From Olsenella sp. An188 (GTDB lineage Bacteria > Actinomycetota > Coriobacteriia > Coriobacteriales > Atopobiaceae), in NCBI RefSeq assembly GCF_002160255.1, contig NZ_NFKF01000004.1, forward strand, positions 124,001 to 188,000: a DNA stretch of 64,000 nucleotides, written 5' to 3'. Below the pieces are notes generated by a model. It had not been told where the DNA came from. It saw only the letters and a program-made list of their open reading frames with translations, and did not search any database. Both the position numbers and the translations under genes were made by a program. Positions 41,556 to 50,690 of the stretch are shown here, one piece after another; the stretch's first letter is position 1, and each line of letters starts with the position of its first letter.

Positions 41556-43394
41556 ATGCCCTCGCGCCAGTCTGCCGCGCCCGCGCGGCCCAAGAACCTG
41601 CTCTCGACGCTGCGGAGCCTGCTCGCCTACATGAGCCACGCCCGCTGGATGCTGCTCGTGGTGGCGGTGCTCGTCACGCTCTCGGGGCTCGCCAACCTGG
41701 TGGGCACCTACATGATCAAGCCCGTGGTCAACGCCGTGGGCGCCGGGGACGCAGACGCCCTCGTGCGCGGGGTGGCCCTGACCGCGGTGGTCTACGTGGT
41801 GGGCGTGGCCAGCGCGGCGGGCTACACGCAGACCATGGTGCGCGCGGCCCAGAAGGTGGTCTTTGACATCCGTCGCGACCTCTTCGCGCACATCGAGCGG
41901 CTGCCGCTCTCCTTCTTCGACCGCACGCGCCACGGCGACGTGATGAGCTACTTCACCAACGACGTGGACACGGTCTCCGAGGCGCTCAACAACAGCTTCG
42001 CCAACCTCGTCCAGGCGGCGGTGCAGATCGTGGGCACGCTCACGCTGCTCTTTGTGCTCGACTGGCGCCTCACGCTCATCACGGTTGCCTGCGACCTCGC
42101 GATCGCGCTCTACGTGCGCTTCTCGGGCAGTCGCTCCAGCAGGTTCTTCGCGCGCCAGCAGGCCGAGCTCGCCGGGCTCGACGGCTACGTGGAGGAGATG
42201 ATCTCCGGTCAGAAGGTCGTCAAGGTCTTCAACCACGAGGCGGCCAATCTCGCGCGCTTCCGCGAGCTCAACGACCGGCTGCGCGAGGCGGGCACCTCCG
42301 CGCAGGCCTACGCCTCAACGATGGTGCCGGTGACGGTGTGCGTGGGCTTCGTCAACTACGCCATCGTAACCATCGTGGGCGCGCTGCTGGCGCTTGCGGG
42401 CACGATGGACGTGGGGTCGCTCGCGAGCTACCTCGTCTTCGTGCGCCAGGCGGTGGCGCCGATCAACCAGTTCACGCAGCAGGGCAACTTCCTGCTCACG
42501 GCGCTTGCGGGCGCCGAGCGCATCTTCTCCGTGATGCGGCTCGAGCCCGAGGTGGACGAGGGCACGGTGGTCCTGGAGCACGCCAACGACGTGGAGGCCG
42601 CCCGCATGGCCGCAGGCGCCGCCGGCTGGGCCTGGAAGATCGACGGCGAGCACGTGCCGCTTCAGGGCGACGTGGTCTTCTACGATGTGGACTTTGGCTA
42701 CGAGGAGGGGCAGACCGTGCTCAAGGGCCTCTCGCTCTACGCCAAGCCCGGGCAGAAGATCGCCTTCGTGGGGTCCACGGGCGCGGGCAAGACCACGATC
42801 ACCAACCTGATCAACCGCTTCTACGAGGTGCGCTCCGGCGTCATCACCTACGACGGCATCGACGTGCGCGACATCGAGAAGGCGAGCCTGCGCCGCTCGC
42901 TGGGCATCGTGCTGCAGGACACGCACCTCTTTGCCGGGACCATCGCGGACAACATCCGCTTCGGCAAGCTCGACGCGACCGACGAGGAGGTGGTGGCCGC
43001 CGCCAAGATAGCCAACGCCGACGGCTTCATCCGGAGGCTACCGCGCGGCTACGACACGCCGGTGGTGGCCGACGGCGCCAACCTCTCCCAGGGCCAGCGG
43101 CAGCTGCTCGCCATCGCGCGCGCCGCGGTGGCGGACCCGCCGGTGCTCATCCTCGACGAGGCCACCTCGAGCATCGACACGCGTACCGAGGCCCTCATCC
43201 AGCGCGGCATGGACGCGCTCATGGCGGGGCGTACGGTCTTCGTGATCGCGCACCGGCTCTCCACCGTGCGCAACGCCAACGCGATCATGGTGCTCGAGCA
43301 CGGGCGGATCGTGGAGCGCGGCACGCACGAGGAGCTTCTCGCGGCGCGCGGCGAGTACTGGCAGCTCTGGACCGGCGCCCGCGAGCTGGACTAG
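41556..43394 (+). CDS. ABC exporter half-transporter, subunit 2
   Basis: 612 residues: six membrane segments and an ATPase domain with Walker A GSTGAGKTT near residue 406, LSQGQRQLLAIARAA near 511, Walker B VLILDEATSSID near 529 and FVIAHRLSTVRN near 563. This half has the full catalytic set, though the signature reads LSQGQ instead of LSGGQ. There is an insertion before the ATPase domain (about residues 340-375). Its start abuts the stop of subunit 1, so both are coupled. Confidence 0.93.
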   Translation: MPSRQSAAPARPKNLLSTLRSLLAYMSHARWMLLVVAVLVTLSGLANLVGTYMIKPVVNAVGAGDADALVRGVALTAVVYVVGVASAAGYTQTMVRAAQKVVFDIRRDLFAHIERLPLSFFDRTRHGDVMSYFTNDVDTVSEALNNSFANLVQAAVQIVGTLTLLFVLDWRLTLITVACDLAIALYVRFSGSRSSRFFARQQAELAGLDGYVEEMISGQKVVKVFNHEAANLARFRELNDRLREAGTSAQAYASTMVPVTVCVGFVNYAIVTIVGALLALAGTMDVGSLASYLVFVRQAVAPINQFTQQGNFLLTALAGAERIFSVMRLEPEVDEGTVVLEHANDVEAARMAAGAAGWAWKIDGEHVPLQGDVVFYDVDFGYEEGQTVLKGLSLYAKPGQKIAFVGSTGAGKTTITNLINRFYEVRSGVITYDGIDVRDIEKASLRRSLGIVLQDTHLFAGTIADNIRFGKLDATDEEVVAAAKIANADGFIRRLPRGYDTPVVADGANLSQGQRQLLAIARAAVADPPVLILDEATSSIDTRTEALIQRGMDALMAGRTVFVIAHRLSTVRNANAIMVLEHGRIVERGTHEELLAARGEYWQLWTGARELD

Positions 43395-43553
43395 GCGCAG
43401 CTGGCGAGAAGAACCCCGCTGGTGTGCCAGCGACCTCGGTGCGGCCGGGGGTTCCGGGGCGGCCTCGGTCCCGGCGCGCCGCCGATCCCGACGCTGCCCC
43501 CGGCGCGGCCTCGGGTCCCGGGGCGGCCTCGGGCCCGGCGCGCCCCCGATCCC

Positions 43554-43682
43554 CCGGCGCACAATTCCGGAATTGTGCGCCGGGGGGCGGGCGCTGGGGG
43601 GCAAAACGCCTGTTGAGGTTCTTCTCGCGCTTAAAAAGCCGGGTTACGCAAGGCGTTTTTCGCACAAATCCGAAATTGTGCG
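43554..43682. repeat. Composite family A element, two palindromes with a GTTCTTCTCGC core between
   Basis: A perfect 30-base palindrome centred on AATTCC/GGAATT (43554-43583) and a second one (43661-43682) flank AAAACGCCTGTTGAGGTTCT and CGCGCTTAAAAAGCC. The core is the reverse complement of the core at 33159, so elements insert in either orientation. Upstream 43430-43550 is a low-complexity GC repeat without a gene. Confidence 0.85.
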
Positions 43683-43727
43683 CCGCGAGCGGGCGTGACT
43701 CTCGCTCGCGCCCCCAGCACGTCATCT

Positions 43728-43855
43728 GGCGCACAATTCCGGAATTGTGCGCCCGCGGGGAGACGCGTTGGCGAGAAACCCCAGCTCGCTCGCCGGCACT
43801 CATGGCGACGGGCGTCGTTCAGCCCCCGATTCCCGCACAATTCCGGAATTGTGCG
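43728..43855. repeat. Second composite family A element in the same gap
   Basis: Palindromes at 43728-43753 (26 bases, perfect) and 43834-43855 flank a core with GGCGAGAAACCCCAGCT. Together with the element 45 bases upstream it fills the exporter-crcB gap (43395-43967), which has no gene. Confidence 0.85.
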
Positions 43856-43967
43856 CCAGGGCGCGGGGCGCGCCCGGGGTCGGCGCGCGCCACGCGACGC
43901 TTCTCGCCGGGGCGGGGCATCGGGTACAGTGGTTGCCGAACATCACACGACGACGATTGGGGGAGAC

Positions 43968-44342
43968 GTGGCCGAGTTTCTGGCCGTGGCCCTGGGTGGC
44001 GCCGCCGGCAGCGTGTGCCGCTGGGGGCTGGGGGTGGCGCTGTCCGGCGCGCTGCCCGGGCTGCCCGCGGGCACGCTGGTGGCAAACGTTGTCGCGGGGC
44101 TGGTGATCGGCCTGGTGACGGGCGTGAACTCGGTTCTCCCACTGCCCGAGCCCACCCGCCTGCTGCTCACGGTGGGGTTCTGCGGCGGCCTCTCCACCTT
44201 CTCGACCTTCTCCAACGAGACGTTCCAGCTGCTCGAGGCGGGCCAGGTGGCGCCCGCGGCGGCGAACGTCGTGGTGAACGTGGCCACGTGCCTCGTGGCC
44301 GTGTGGGCGGGTACGCGCGTGGGCGCGGCGCTTGCGGCGTGA
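43968..44342 (+). CDS. crcB: Fluoride ion channel CrcB/Fluc
   Basis: 124 residues with four membrane segments. GGAAGSVCRWGLG near residue 9 (the conserved G-R region), GTLVANVVAGLVIGLVTG near 34 with the conserved Asn, and TVGFCGGLSTFSTFSNET near 70, the Phe-box region, are diagnostic. It passively expels fluoride as a dual-topology dimer. GTG 43968 follows TTGGGGGAGAC. No fluoride riboswitch was recognisable upstream. Confidence 0.93.
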   Translation: MAEFLAVALGGAAGSVCRWGLGVALSGALPGLPAGTLVANVVAGLVIGLVTGVNSVLPLPEPTRLLLTVGFCGGLSTFSTFSNETFQLLEAGQVAPAAANVVVNVATCLVAVWAGTRVGAALAA

Positions 44343-44353
44343 GGGGGGCGGAC

Positions 44354-44959
44354 GTGGCGAAGCAGGTCTGGCGCGGCGGCAACATGCTCTACCCGCTGCC
44401 CGCGGTAATGGTGAGCTGTGCAAGCGCGGTGGGCGAGAAGAACATCGTCACGGTGGCGTGGGCGGGCACCGTCTGCACCAACCCGCCGATGCTCTCGATC
44501 TCGCTGCGTCCCGAGCGGCACAGCTACGGGCTGATTCGCGAGTCCGGCGAGTTCGTGGTGAACCTCGTGACGCGCCGGCTCGCGCGCGCCTGCGACTGGT
44601 GCGGCGTGCGCTCCGGGCGCGACTATGACAAGTGGGCCGAGTGCGGCCTCACGCCGGCGCCGGCCGCAAAGCTCGAGCTCGCGCCGGCGATCGCGGAGAG
44701 CCCGGTGAGCATAGAGTGCCGGGTGCGCGACGTGCTTGAGCTGGGGAGCCACCACCTGTTCCTGGCTGACGTGGCGGCGGTGCAGGTGGAGGAGTCGCTG
44801 CTCGACGAGCGCGGCCGGCTCGACCTGGGCCGCGCGGGACTCGTGGCCTATAGCCACGGGGAGTACCTCGAGCTGGGGCGGCGCCTGGGGAGCTTTGGCT
44901 ACTCGGTGCGCAAGAGGCCCGAGCGGCAGGCGGGCCGCGGGTCGCGACACCGGCGCTGA
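44354..44959 (+). CDS. Flavin reductase-like (FMN-binding split barrel) protein
   Basis: 201 residues of the flavoredoxin family. PLPAVMVSCASA at the N-terminus, TVAWAGTVCTNPPMLSISLRPERHSYGLIRESGEFVVNL near residues 36-74, and HHLFLADVAAVQV near 137 are the FMN-site markers. It likely reduces or carries FMN in a redox chain. A GGCGAGAAGAAC motif encodes GEKN at residues 28-31, in the loop where relatives vary. GTG start, 11 bases after crcB. Confidence 0.88.
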   Translation: MAKQVWRGGNMLYPLPAVMVSCASAVGEKNIVTVAWAGTVCTNPPMLSISLRPERHSYGLIRESGEFVVNLVTRRLARACDWCGVRSGRDYDKWAECGLTPAPAAKLELAPAIAESPVSIECRVRDVLELGSHHLFLADVAAVQVEESLLDERGRLDLGRAGLVAYSHGEYLELGRRLGSFGYSVRKRPERQAGRGSRHRR

Positions 44960-44966
44960 CTCACGT

Positions 44967-45210
44967 GGCGAGAAGAACGTGCGACTTGTGGACTTTTTTC
45001 TCGGCCAGACCGTCCGTAACCTGCACGTGTCTGAGGAACGTGCGAGTTATGGACGGTTTGGACCCTCAGACCGTCCGCAACCTGCATGGATTGGGAGAAC
45101 ATGCAGGTTGTGGTCGAATTGACCCGCTAGACCGTCCATAACCTGCACGTACCGGGCCAACGTGCTGCCTGCGGACGTTCTTCTCGCCAAAACCGTCCGC
45201 AACGTGCGCG
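44967..45210. repeat. Four consecutive family D stem-loops with flanking GGCGAGAAG motifs
   Basis: Four GTGC(A/G)-(A/G)(G/C)TT(A/G)-GGACGG / ACCGTCC-(T/C)AACCTGCAC hairpins in a row, opened by GGCGAGAAGAACGTGC (44967) and with GTTCTTCTCGCC (45177-45188) in the last loop. It separates two convergent genes. Confidence 0.85.
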
Positions 45211-45220
45211 TACCGCCCGG

Positions 45221-46711
45221 CTAGTAGCCCCGCCCGGCCTGGGCGCGTATCCGCGCGTACTCCATCACGAGCAGCGTGAGCAGGATCGCCATCGAGACGA
45301 GGGACCCGAGCACCGCGCCGGCCAGCCCCGCGTAGTTCACGAGAAGCATGGACACGGGCACCGCAAACGCAAACGCGACGAGGTAGAGCTTCGAGACCGC
45401 GCCCTGGGCGCGCAGCAGCGTGACGATCTGGTACAGGAAGTCGATGCAGGCGCACACCCCGCCCGTCGCGACCATCACCAGGCAGAGCCCCCGGAACTGC
45501 TCGAAGTCCAGGCCGTACATGAGGCTCATGATCGGGATGCCGAGCCAGCCCATGAACAGCGCCATCGCGGCGGTGATGAGCGCTATCACGCCCACCATGG
45601 CGAGCACCAGCAGGTCAAAGCGGCGGTGCTTCTCTGGGTCGTCCCAGATGCGCGCCAGGCGCACGAGCTGCGGCTTGTAGATGAACCCGGCCACCATGAG
45701 GATCGAGTGGGCGGGGAAGTACATGGCGTTGTAGTAGAGCTGGTTGTCGTAGGAGAGCGCGCCCTCCATCGCGAACTTGGGCACGGAGTCGATTAGGTTG
45801 TAGAGGAAGAGGGCCACAAACAGCGGGAAGCACTCCACGAAGAGCTCCCGCACGCCGCGCAGCGTGGCCGGCATGCTCCGCTCCGTCTCGAAGTAGGCGA
45901 GCGGCACGGTGAGAAGGACGAGCGAGGCCACGGCGCCCACGGCCATGGCAAAGCTCGCCACCACGAGGTTGCGGGTCACGAGCAGCGCCGCGGAGAACGC
46001 CACGAGGCCCAGCACGCAGCGCACCGCCTGGGAGAGGCCGGCCAGGTAGAGCTTGTCCTTCTGCTGCAGGCGCCCCTCGTAGACGTCCGCCAGGCCGTCG
46101 ACCGCGCGAAAGACCAGGACGCCCATGCAGACCGAGAACATGAACGGGTCGTAGCCGCGCACCTGGCACCACAGCCACCCCACCACGAGCATGGCGGCGC
46201 AGGTGAGAAAGCGGTTGACCTGGTAGTCGAGGAAGGAGCGCATGTCGTCGAGGTCCGAGACCTGGTAGGTGCGCACCCCGTAGTTGGCCAGGAACAGCAG
46301 GAGCGTGCCCACCGTGAAGGCCATCGAGAACAGGCCCGCCTGCTCCGCGCCCACGAGCCACGTGGCCACCATCGTGAGCGCGGGAAAGAGCATGCCCCAG
46401 GCCGCCTGGCCGAGCGTGTTGCACACGTAGTCGCGCTTGGTCTGGTGTGCGAGGTACTGCTCGGTCTGCTCGGAGAAGCGCCCGCCAAAGACGGCGGAGA
46501 TGAGGCGGTTCCACCAGTTGTTTACCACGCGGGCGAGAAACCCGGGCTCGCGCTCGGACCTCCGCTCGCGCCGCGCGTCCGCGCGCCCCCTCCCGCGCGA
46601 CCTCCCGCTCGTCACCACGCCGTAGCGCGGCGTGCGCGGCGTGCGGCTCGCCGGTCGCACCGGCGTGGGCTCCTTGCGTCGTGCGAGGCGCTTGAGCGGG
46701 TTTGCTGGCAT
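45221..46711 (-). CDS. MATE/MviN-like polysaccharide flippase-type membrane protein
   Basis: 496 residues. The first 75 are basic and disordered-looking (RSRGRGRADARRERRSERE), then about 12-14 membrane segments with the polysaccharide biosynthesis protein pattern (TKRDYVCNTLGQAAWGMLFPALTM near 95; NLIDSVPKFAMEG near 313; YYNAMYFPAHSI near 333). These proteins move lipid-linked sugars across the membrane. It is a lone gene, so the substrate is not predictable. Start MPANPLKRL is preceded by GAGAGGAGCC; a longer start upstream lacks a site. Confidence 0.82.
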   Translation of the reverse strand: MPANPLKRLARRKEPTPVRPASRTPRTPRYGVVTSGRSRGRGRADARRERRSEREPGFLARVVNNWWNRLISAVFGGRFSEQTEQYLAHQTKRDYVCNTLGQAAWGMLFPALTMVATWLVGAEQAGLFSMAFTVGTLLLFLANYGVRTYQVSDLDDMRSFLDYQVNRFLTCAAMLVVGWLWCQVRGYDPFMFSVCMGVLVFRAVDGLADVYEGRLQQKDKLYLAGLSQAVRCVLGLVAFSAALLVTRNLVVASFAMAVGAVASLVLLTVPLAYFETERSMPATLRGVRELFVECFPLFVALFLYNLIDSVPKFAMEGALSYDNQLYYNAMYFPAHSILMVAGFIYKPQLVRLARIWDDPEKHRRFDLLVLAMVGVIALITAAMALFMGWLGIPIMSLMYGLDFEQFRGLCLVMVATGGVCACIDFLYQIVTLLRAQGAVSKLYLVAFAFAVPVSMLLVNYAGLAGAVLGSLVSMAILLTLLVMEYARIRAQAGRGY

Positions 46712-46790
46712 GGGGACGTGGCTCCTCTCATTTGCTCTCGCCGTGATTGTAGCGCCTGCCCGTGACAAGAATGTAAAGCGCTGGGTCGGG

Positions 46791-46796
46791 GTACAA
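46791..46796 (+). promoter_or_regulatory. -10-like TACAAT before the small toxin-like ORF
   Basis: TACAAT lies 67 bases before the ATG of the 39-residue peptide. A transcript starting near 46803 would contain the GACGGCAC arm and the RBS hairpin. No clear -35 hexamer is seen. Confidence 0.35.
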
Positions 46797-46805
46797 TCGC
46801 CGTAC

Positions 46806-47055
46806 GCCGACGGCACGTAAGTCCCGCTCGCTGGGCCGCGCCCCCGAAAGGGGGTGAGCCCCATGGATCAGCTGATAGTCTTCCTCAAGCTAGCCGGCGC
46901 ACTGGCCAGCCTAGCCGCAGGTATCATCCGAATCCTGTCCGCAGCGAGCGAGTTTAGCAACCGAGACGAGGACGACCGCTAGCCCAGTGAACTAGCGGTC
47001 GTCTCCCCACTCTATCGGGCGCGGCCCTGCCTCCTACAGCGGGCTGTGCCGTCGG
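46806..47055. ncRNA. Structured locus around the 39-residue peptide: RBS hairpin, stop-codon hairpin, flanking inverted repeats
   Basis: CCCCCGAAAGGGGG (46841-46854) folds over the ribosome site. A perfect 12-base inverted repeat (46971-46982 and 46992-47003) contains the stop codon. CCGACGGCAC (46807) pairs with GTGCCGTCGG (47046) and GGGCCGCGCCC (46833) with GGGCGCGGCCC (47017). This is the anatomy of an antisense-controlled toxin mRNA. Confidence 0.5.
46863..46982 (+). CDS. 39-residue hydrophobic peptide, candidate Fst-like type I toxin
   Basis: MDQLIVFLKLAGALASLA, then AGIIRILSAASEFSNRDED and DR. One hydrophobic helix (residues 4-28) is followed by a charged tail (NRDEDDR), as in the Fst toxins of Gram-positive type I systems, whose tail is DEEDDSRK. 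The ribosome site AGGGGGTGAG is excellent but closed in a GAAA-tetraloop hairpin, the known way Fst translation is held low. The stop sits inside a perfect hairpin. Direct homology cannot be shown by eye; it could also be an ordinary small membrane protein. Confidence 0.55.
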   Translation: MDQLIVFLKLAGALASLAAGIIRILSAASEFSNRDEDDR

Positions 47056-47202
47056 TTACATGATACCCATCCGCTCCGTCGCTATGCAACGCCCGTGCGT
47101 GAACATCGCGTTTCTCGCATGGGGTCTTTCTGGGGGGTCTTTCGCGTTCGAGGCTCCTCGGGGTATCGTATATGCCACCGTACGTCCGTCAAAGGAGCAA
47201 CG

Positions 47203-49941
47203 TTGGCCGAGAAGAACCACAAAAGCGATATGGACTCCGCTATCATGCCCGCCTCCGAGACCGCCCGCGCGCTCCTGGCCGGCTTCGAGGTCCCGGAGAG
47301 CATCGCTGAGAACATGGCGCTCTTCCTGCGGCTCGTCCGCAAGGTGCTCGACGAGTACGACTCGGGCCTGCGCCGCACCTTCGACGTTCTTCTCGCCGAC
47401 GCGATACGCGCCAACGCCGACGAGGCGGCGGACACGCCCGCCGAGCGAGCCGCCTTCGAGGACCTCGAGCGCGTGATCGACGGGCTTGACGAGCGCTCGA
47501 CCACGCTCGTGATGCGCGCCTTCGTGGCCTACTTCCACCTCGCCAACATCTGCGAGGAGAACTACCGCGTGGCCTCGCTGCGCGCCCGCGAGAGCGCGGT
47601 CCCCACCTCGGCGGACGAGGACCCCATCAACGACATCACCGTCGCCTACCGCCAGCTCGTCGACGAGTGCGGGCGCGGCAAGGCCCTCGCGCTGCTGCGC
47701 CGCCTGGAGTTCCGCCCGGTCTTCACCGCCCACCCCACCGAGGCGCGCCGCAAGGCCGTCGAGGGCAAGATCCGCCGCATCGCCGAGCTGCTGGAGGGCC
47801 GCGCGGGCCTGGACGGCGTGGCGCTCGCGGAGAACGAGCGTCGCCTGCTGCAGGAGATCGACGCGCTCTTCCGCACCTCGCCGATCGCGCACAAGAAGCC
47901 CACGCCCGTCGAGGAGGCCGACACCATCGTCGACATCTTCGACAACACGCTCTTTGACATGGTGCCGGACGTCTACCGCCGCTTCGACGACTGGGAGCTC
48001 GGCGAGAAGGCCGGGACCGTGCCGCCCGTGTGCCCGGCGTTCTTCCACCCCGGCAGCTGGATCGGCTCGGACCGCGACGGCAACCCCAACGTCACCGCGC
48101 GCGTGAGCCGCGCCGTGGCCGAGAAGTTCCGCGGTCACGTGCTCGCGCGCCTCGCCGACGCCACGGAGACCACCGGCCGCAACCTCACGCTCGACGCCAT
48201 CTCCACGCCGCCGTCCGAGCAGCTCATGAACCTCTGGAGCCACCAGGTCGAGATGAGCGAGGCCCTCACGGCGCGCGCCCTGGGCATCTCGGCGAGCGAG
48301 CTGCACCGCGCGTGCATGCTCGTCATGGCCGAGCGCCTGCGCGCCACCATCGAGCGCACCGCCGACATCATGTACGCGAGCCCCGACGACTTCCTCGCCG
48401 ACCTGCGCGTCGTTCAGTCCTCGCTCGCGCGCGCCGGCGCGGCCCGCACCGCCTACGGCCCCGTCCAGCGCCTCATCTGGCAGACGGAGACCTTCGGCTT
48501 CCACCTCGTGGAGATGGAGTTCCGCCAGCACTCGCTCGTGCACTCCCGCGCGCTCGAGGACATCCGCGAGCACGGGCGCTGGGGCGAGCGCGGCGAGCTC
48601 GAGCCCATGACGCGCGAGGTCATCGACACCTTCCGCGCCATCGCGCAGATCCAGCGCAGAAACGGCGTGGACGCGGCGCGCCGCTACATCATCTCCTTCA
48701 CCAAGTCCGCCCAGAACGTGGCCGACGTCTACGAGCTCGCGCACCTCTCCTTCGCGCACGAGTGCGACGTGCCGGTGCTTGACGTGATCCCGCTGTTCGA
48801 GCAGGTCGAGGACCTCGAGAACGCCGTCTCCACGCTCGACGACATGATTCGTCTGCCCGAGGTGCAGCGCCGCCTCGCCGAGACGGGCCGCCGCCTGGAG
48901 GTCATGCTCGGCTACTCGGACTCCTCCAAGGACGCCGGCCCCACCTCCGCCACGCTCGTGCTGCACCGCGCGCAGGCCGAGATCGCGCGCTGGGCGGAGG
49001 ACAACGGCATCGACCTCGTGCTCATGCACGGCCGCGGCGGCGCGGTCGGGCGAGGCGGCGGTCCCGCCAACCGCGCGGTGCTTTCGCAGCCCGCGGGCTC
49101 GGTCAACTGCTGCTTCAAGCTCACGGAGCAGGGCGAGGTCATCTTCGCGCGCTACGGCGACCCCACGCTGGCGCGTCGCCACGTGGAGTCCGTGGTGGGC
49201 GCCACGCTGCTGCAGTCCGCACCCTCCATCGAGTGGGTCAACACGGAGACCACCGAGAAGTACGCGGGCCTCGCCGCCGAGCTGGACGGCGCCTCGCGCG
49301 AGCGCTACCTCGAGCTGCTGCACACCGACGGCTTCGCCGAGTGGTTCTCCGAGTGCACGCCGCTCGCCGAGGTGGGCCTCATGCCCATCGGCAGCCGCCC
49401 GTCCAAGCGCGGCCTGGGCGCCAAGTCGCTCGACGACCTGCGCGCCATCCCGTGGATCTTCTCGTGGAGCCAGGCGCGCATCAACCTGGCCGCGTGGTAC
49501 GGCCTGGGGACCGCCTGCGAGCGCGTGGGCGACCTCGAGCGCCTGCGCGAGGCGTACGCCGAGTGGCCGCTGTTCACCACGTTCATCGACAACGTGGAGA
49601 TGTCGCTCTCCAAGGTGGACGAGCGGATCGCCCGCCTCTACCTGGCGCTCGCCGAGCGTGACGACCTCGCCGCCGCGGTGCTCGAGGAGATGGAGCTCAC
49701 GCGCCGCTGGGTGCTCGCCATCGTGGGCGACGAGTGGCCGCTGCAGCACCGCCGCGTGCTCGGCCCCGTGATCCGCATGCGCCTGCCGTTCGTGAACGTG
49801 CTGTCCGTGACGCAGGCCCTCGCGCTGCGCCGCCTGCGCGACGAGGAGAGCCCGCTCACGCCCGAGGAGCGCGAGAGGCTCGTCTACCTCATCCTCTGCA
49901 CCGTCTCCGGCGTGGCCGCCGGCCTGCAGAACACGGGGTGA
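47203..49941 (+). CDS. ppc: Phosphoenolpyruvate carboxylase
   Basis: 912 residues, full length. The catalytic histidine is H177 in VFTAHPTEARRK, followed by WIGSDRDGNPNVT near residue 287, LGYSDSSKDAGP near 567, HGRGGAVGRGGGPANRA near 608 and the C-terminal QNTG, all invariant features. It fixes bicarbonate on PEP to give oxaloacetate. Start TTG 47203 is chosen since AAAGGAG lies 6 bases ahead; an ATG at 47230 has no good site. MAEKN is encoded by a near-motif GCCGAGAAGAAC. Confidence 0.96.
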   Translation: MAEKNHKSDMDSAIMPASETARALLAGFEVPESIAENMALFLRLVRKVLDEYDSGLRRTFDVLLADAIRANADEAADTPAERAAFEDLERVIDGLDERSTTLVMRAFVAYFHLANICEENYRVASLRARESAVPTSADEDPINDITVAYRQLVDECGRGKALALLRRLEFRPVFTAHPTEARRKAVEGKIRRIAELLEGRAGLDGVALAENERRLLQEIDALFRTSPIAHKKPTPVEEADTIVDIFDNTLFDMVPDVYRRFDDWELGEKAGTVPPVCPAFFHPGSWIGSDRDGNPNVTARVSRAVAEKFRGHVLARLADATETTGRNLTLDAISTPPSEQLMNLWSHQVEMSEALTARALGISASELHRACMLVMAERLRATIERTADIMYASPDDFLADLRVVQSSLARAGAARTAYGPVQRLIWQTETFGFHLVEMEFRQHSLVHSRALEDIREHGRWGERGELEPMTREVIDTFRAIAQIQRRNGVDAARRYIISFTKSAQNVADVYELAHLSFAHECDVPVLDVIPLFEQVEDLENAVSTLDDMIRLPEVQRRLAETGRRLEVMLGYSDSSKDAGPTSATLVLHRAQAEIARWAEDNGIDLVLMHGRGGAVGRGGGPANRAVLSQPAGSVNCCFKLTEQGEVIFARYGDPTLARRHVESVVGATLLQSAPSIEWVNTETTEKYAGLAAELDGASRERYLELLHTDGFAEWFSECTPLAEVGLMPIGSRPSKRGLGAKSLDDLRAIPWIFSWSQARINLAAWYGLGTACERVGDLERLREAYAEWPLFTTFIDNVEMSLSKVDERIARLYLALAERDDLAAAVLEEMELTRRWVLAIVGDEWPLQHRRVLGPVIRMRLPFVNVLSVTQALALRRLRDEESPLTPEERERLVYLILCTVSGVAAGLQNTG

Positions 49942-50085
49942 TGCGGGGGGTCACACGTTACGTGGAGATTATGCGCGACGGCCTGCCCGCTCGCGCCGCG
50001 GGCCGAGGTCCCAGGCGGGCCTTGGCCCGCTTTTTGCGGTGCGGCCGCCGTCCCTCGCCGAGCGTTCCTCTCGGCCGCCTCTCTC

Positions 50086-50211
50086 GCCGAGTGCGCGATA
50101 TTCCGGGTTTTCTCGCCGTCCGCGCCTACGGCTCTTAGCTGCCAACTGGGGAAACGTCGAGTTTGTGTCGGTAAACTTGAAATAGAAACCCCCGAATATC
50201 GCGCACTCGGC
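50086..50211. repeat. Inverted repeat GCCGAGTGCGCGATATTC-GGGTTT and complement, 126 bases
   Basis: Arms 50086-50110 and 50186-50211 pair almost perfectly around a loop of about 75 bases containing TTCTCGCCGTCC. GGCGAGAAGAAC follows 8 bases after the right arm. It fills the ppc downstream gap and abuts the truncated DUF6088 gene. Confidence 0.75.
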
Positions 50212-50222
50212 AAGCGCCCGGC

Positions 50223-50690
50223 GAGAAGAACCTCGCGACGTCGGAGGTCCGGGCCCTGCGCACGGTTTTAGGTGCGGGGCGTGCGTTTGACTCGGACTGC
50301 GCCGCGCTCAATGCGCTGGGGCTTGACTACCAGGTTCCGGCACGCCACGTGTATGTGAGCGGCGGCCCCTACAAGGCGTACAGCTACGGTCCGTGCCCAA
50401 TTGATCTGAGGCGCCGGGCTAACCGAGGCCTTCTCGACTGCTCTCACATAACCTGCGCCGTCGTTCAGACCCTCAAGGCGCTCGGGAGGAGCGACGTTGA
50501 CGATGAGGTGATCGAGCGCATCGCGCGCAATCTGAGCGACGGGGACGCCGAGACGCTCCGAAGGGAGTCTGGGGGACTCACCTCGTGGGTCGCAGGGGCG
50601 GATGGGGGGAGAGGCACGATGGATGGAGTCGCACGGGCAGACGAAACGGGTATACTCGGTGACGACAGAGGCAAAAGCCCTCCTGTTTGA
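50223..50690 (+). pseudogene. 5'-truncated DUF6088/AbiEi-type antitoxin gene
   Basis: The frame is open from 50181 but recognisable protein begins near 50250: CAALNALGLDYQVPARHVYVSGGP, then RRRANRGLL, TLKALG, and an LSDGDAETLRRE end. This is the C-terminal half of DUF6088 proteins, relatives of the AbiEi antitoxin. The N-terminal winged helix is missing, no start codon with a ribosome site is present, and no AbiEii toxin gene follows. The cut point coincides with the inverted repeat at 50086-50211 and a GGCGAGAAGAAC motif. Confidence 0.6.

Noticed and set aside
43860-43967. A fluoride riboswitch upstream of crcB
   Set aside because: The conserved GGCGATGGTGTTCGCC-like start and pseudoknot sequence are not present.
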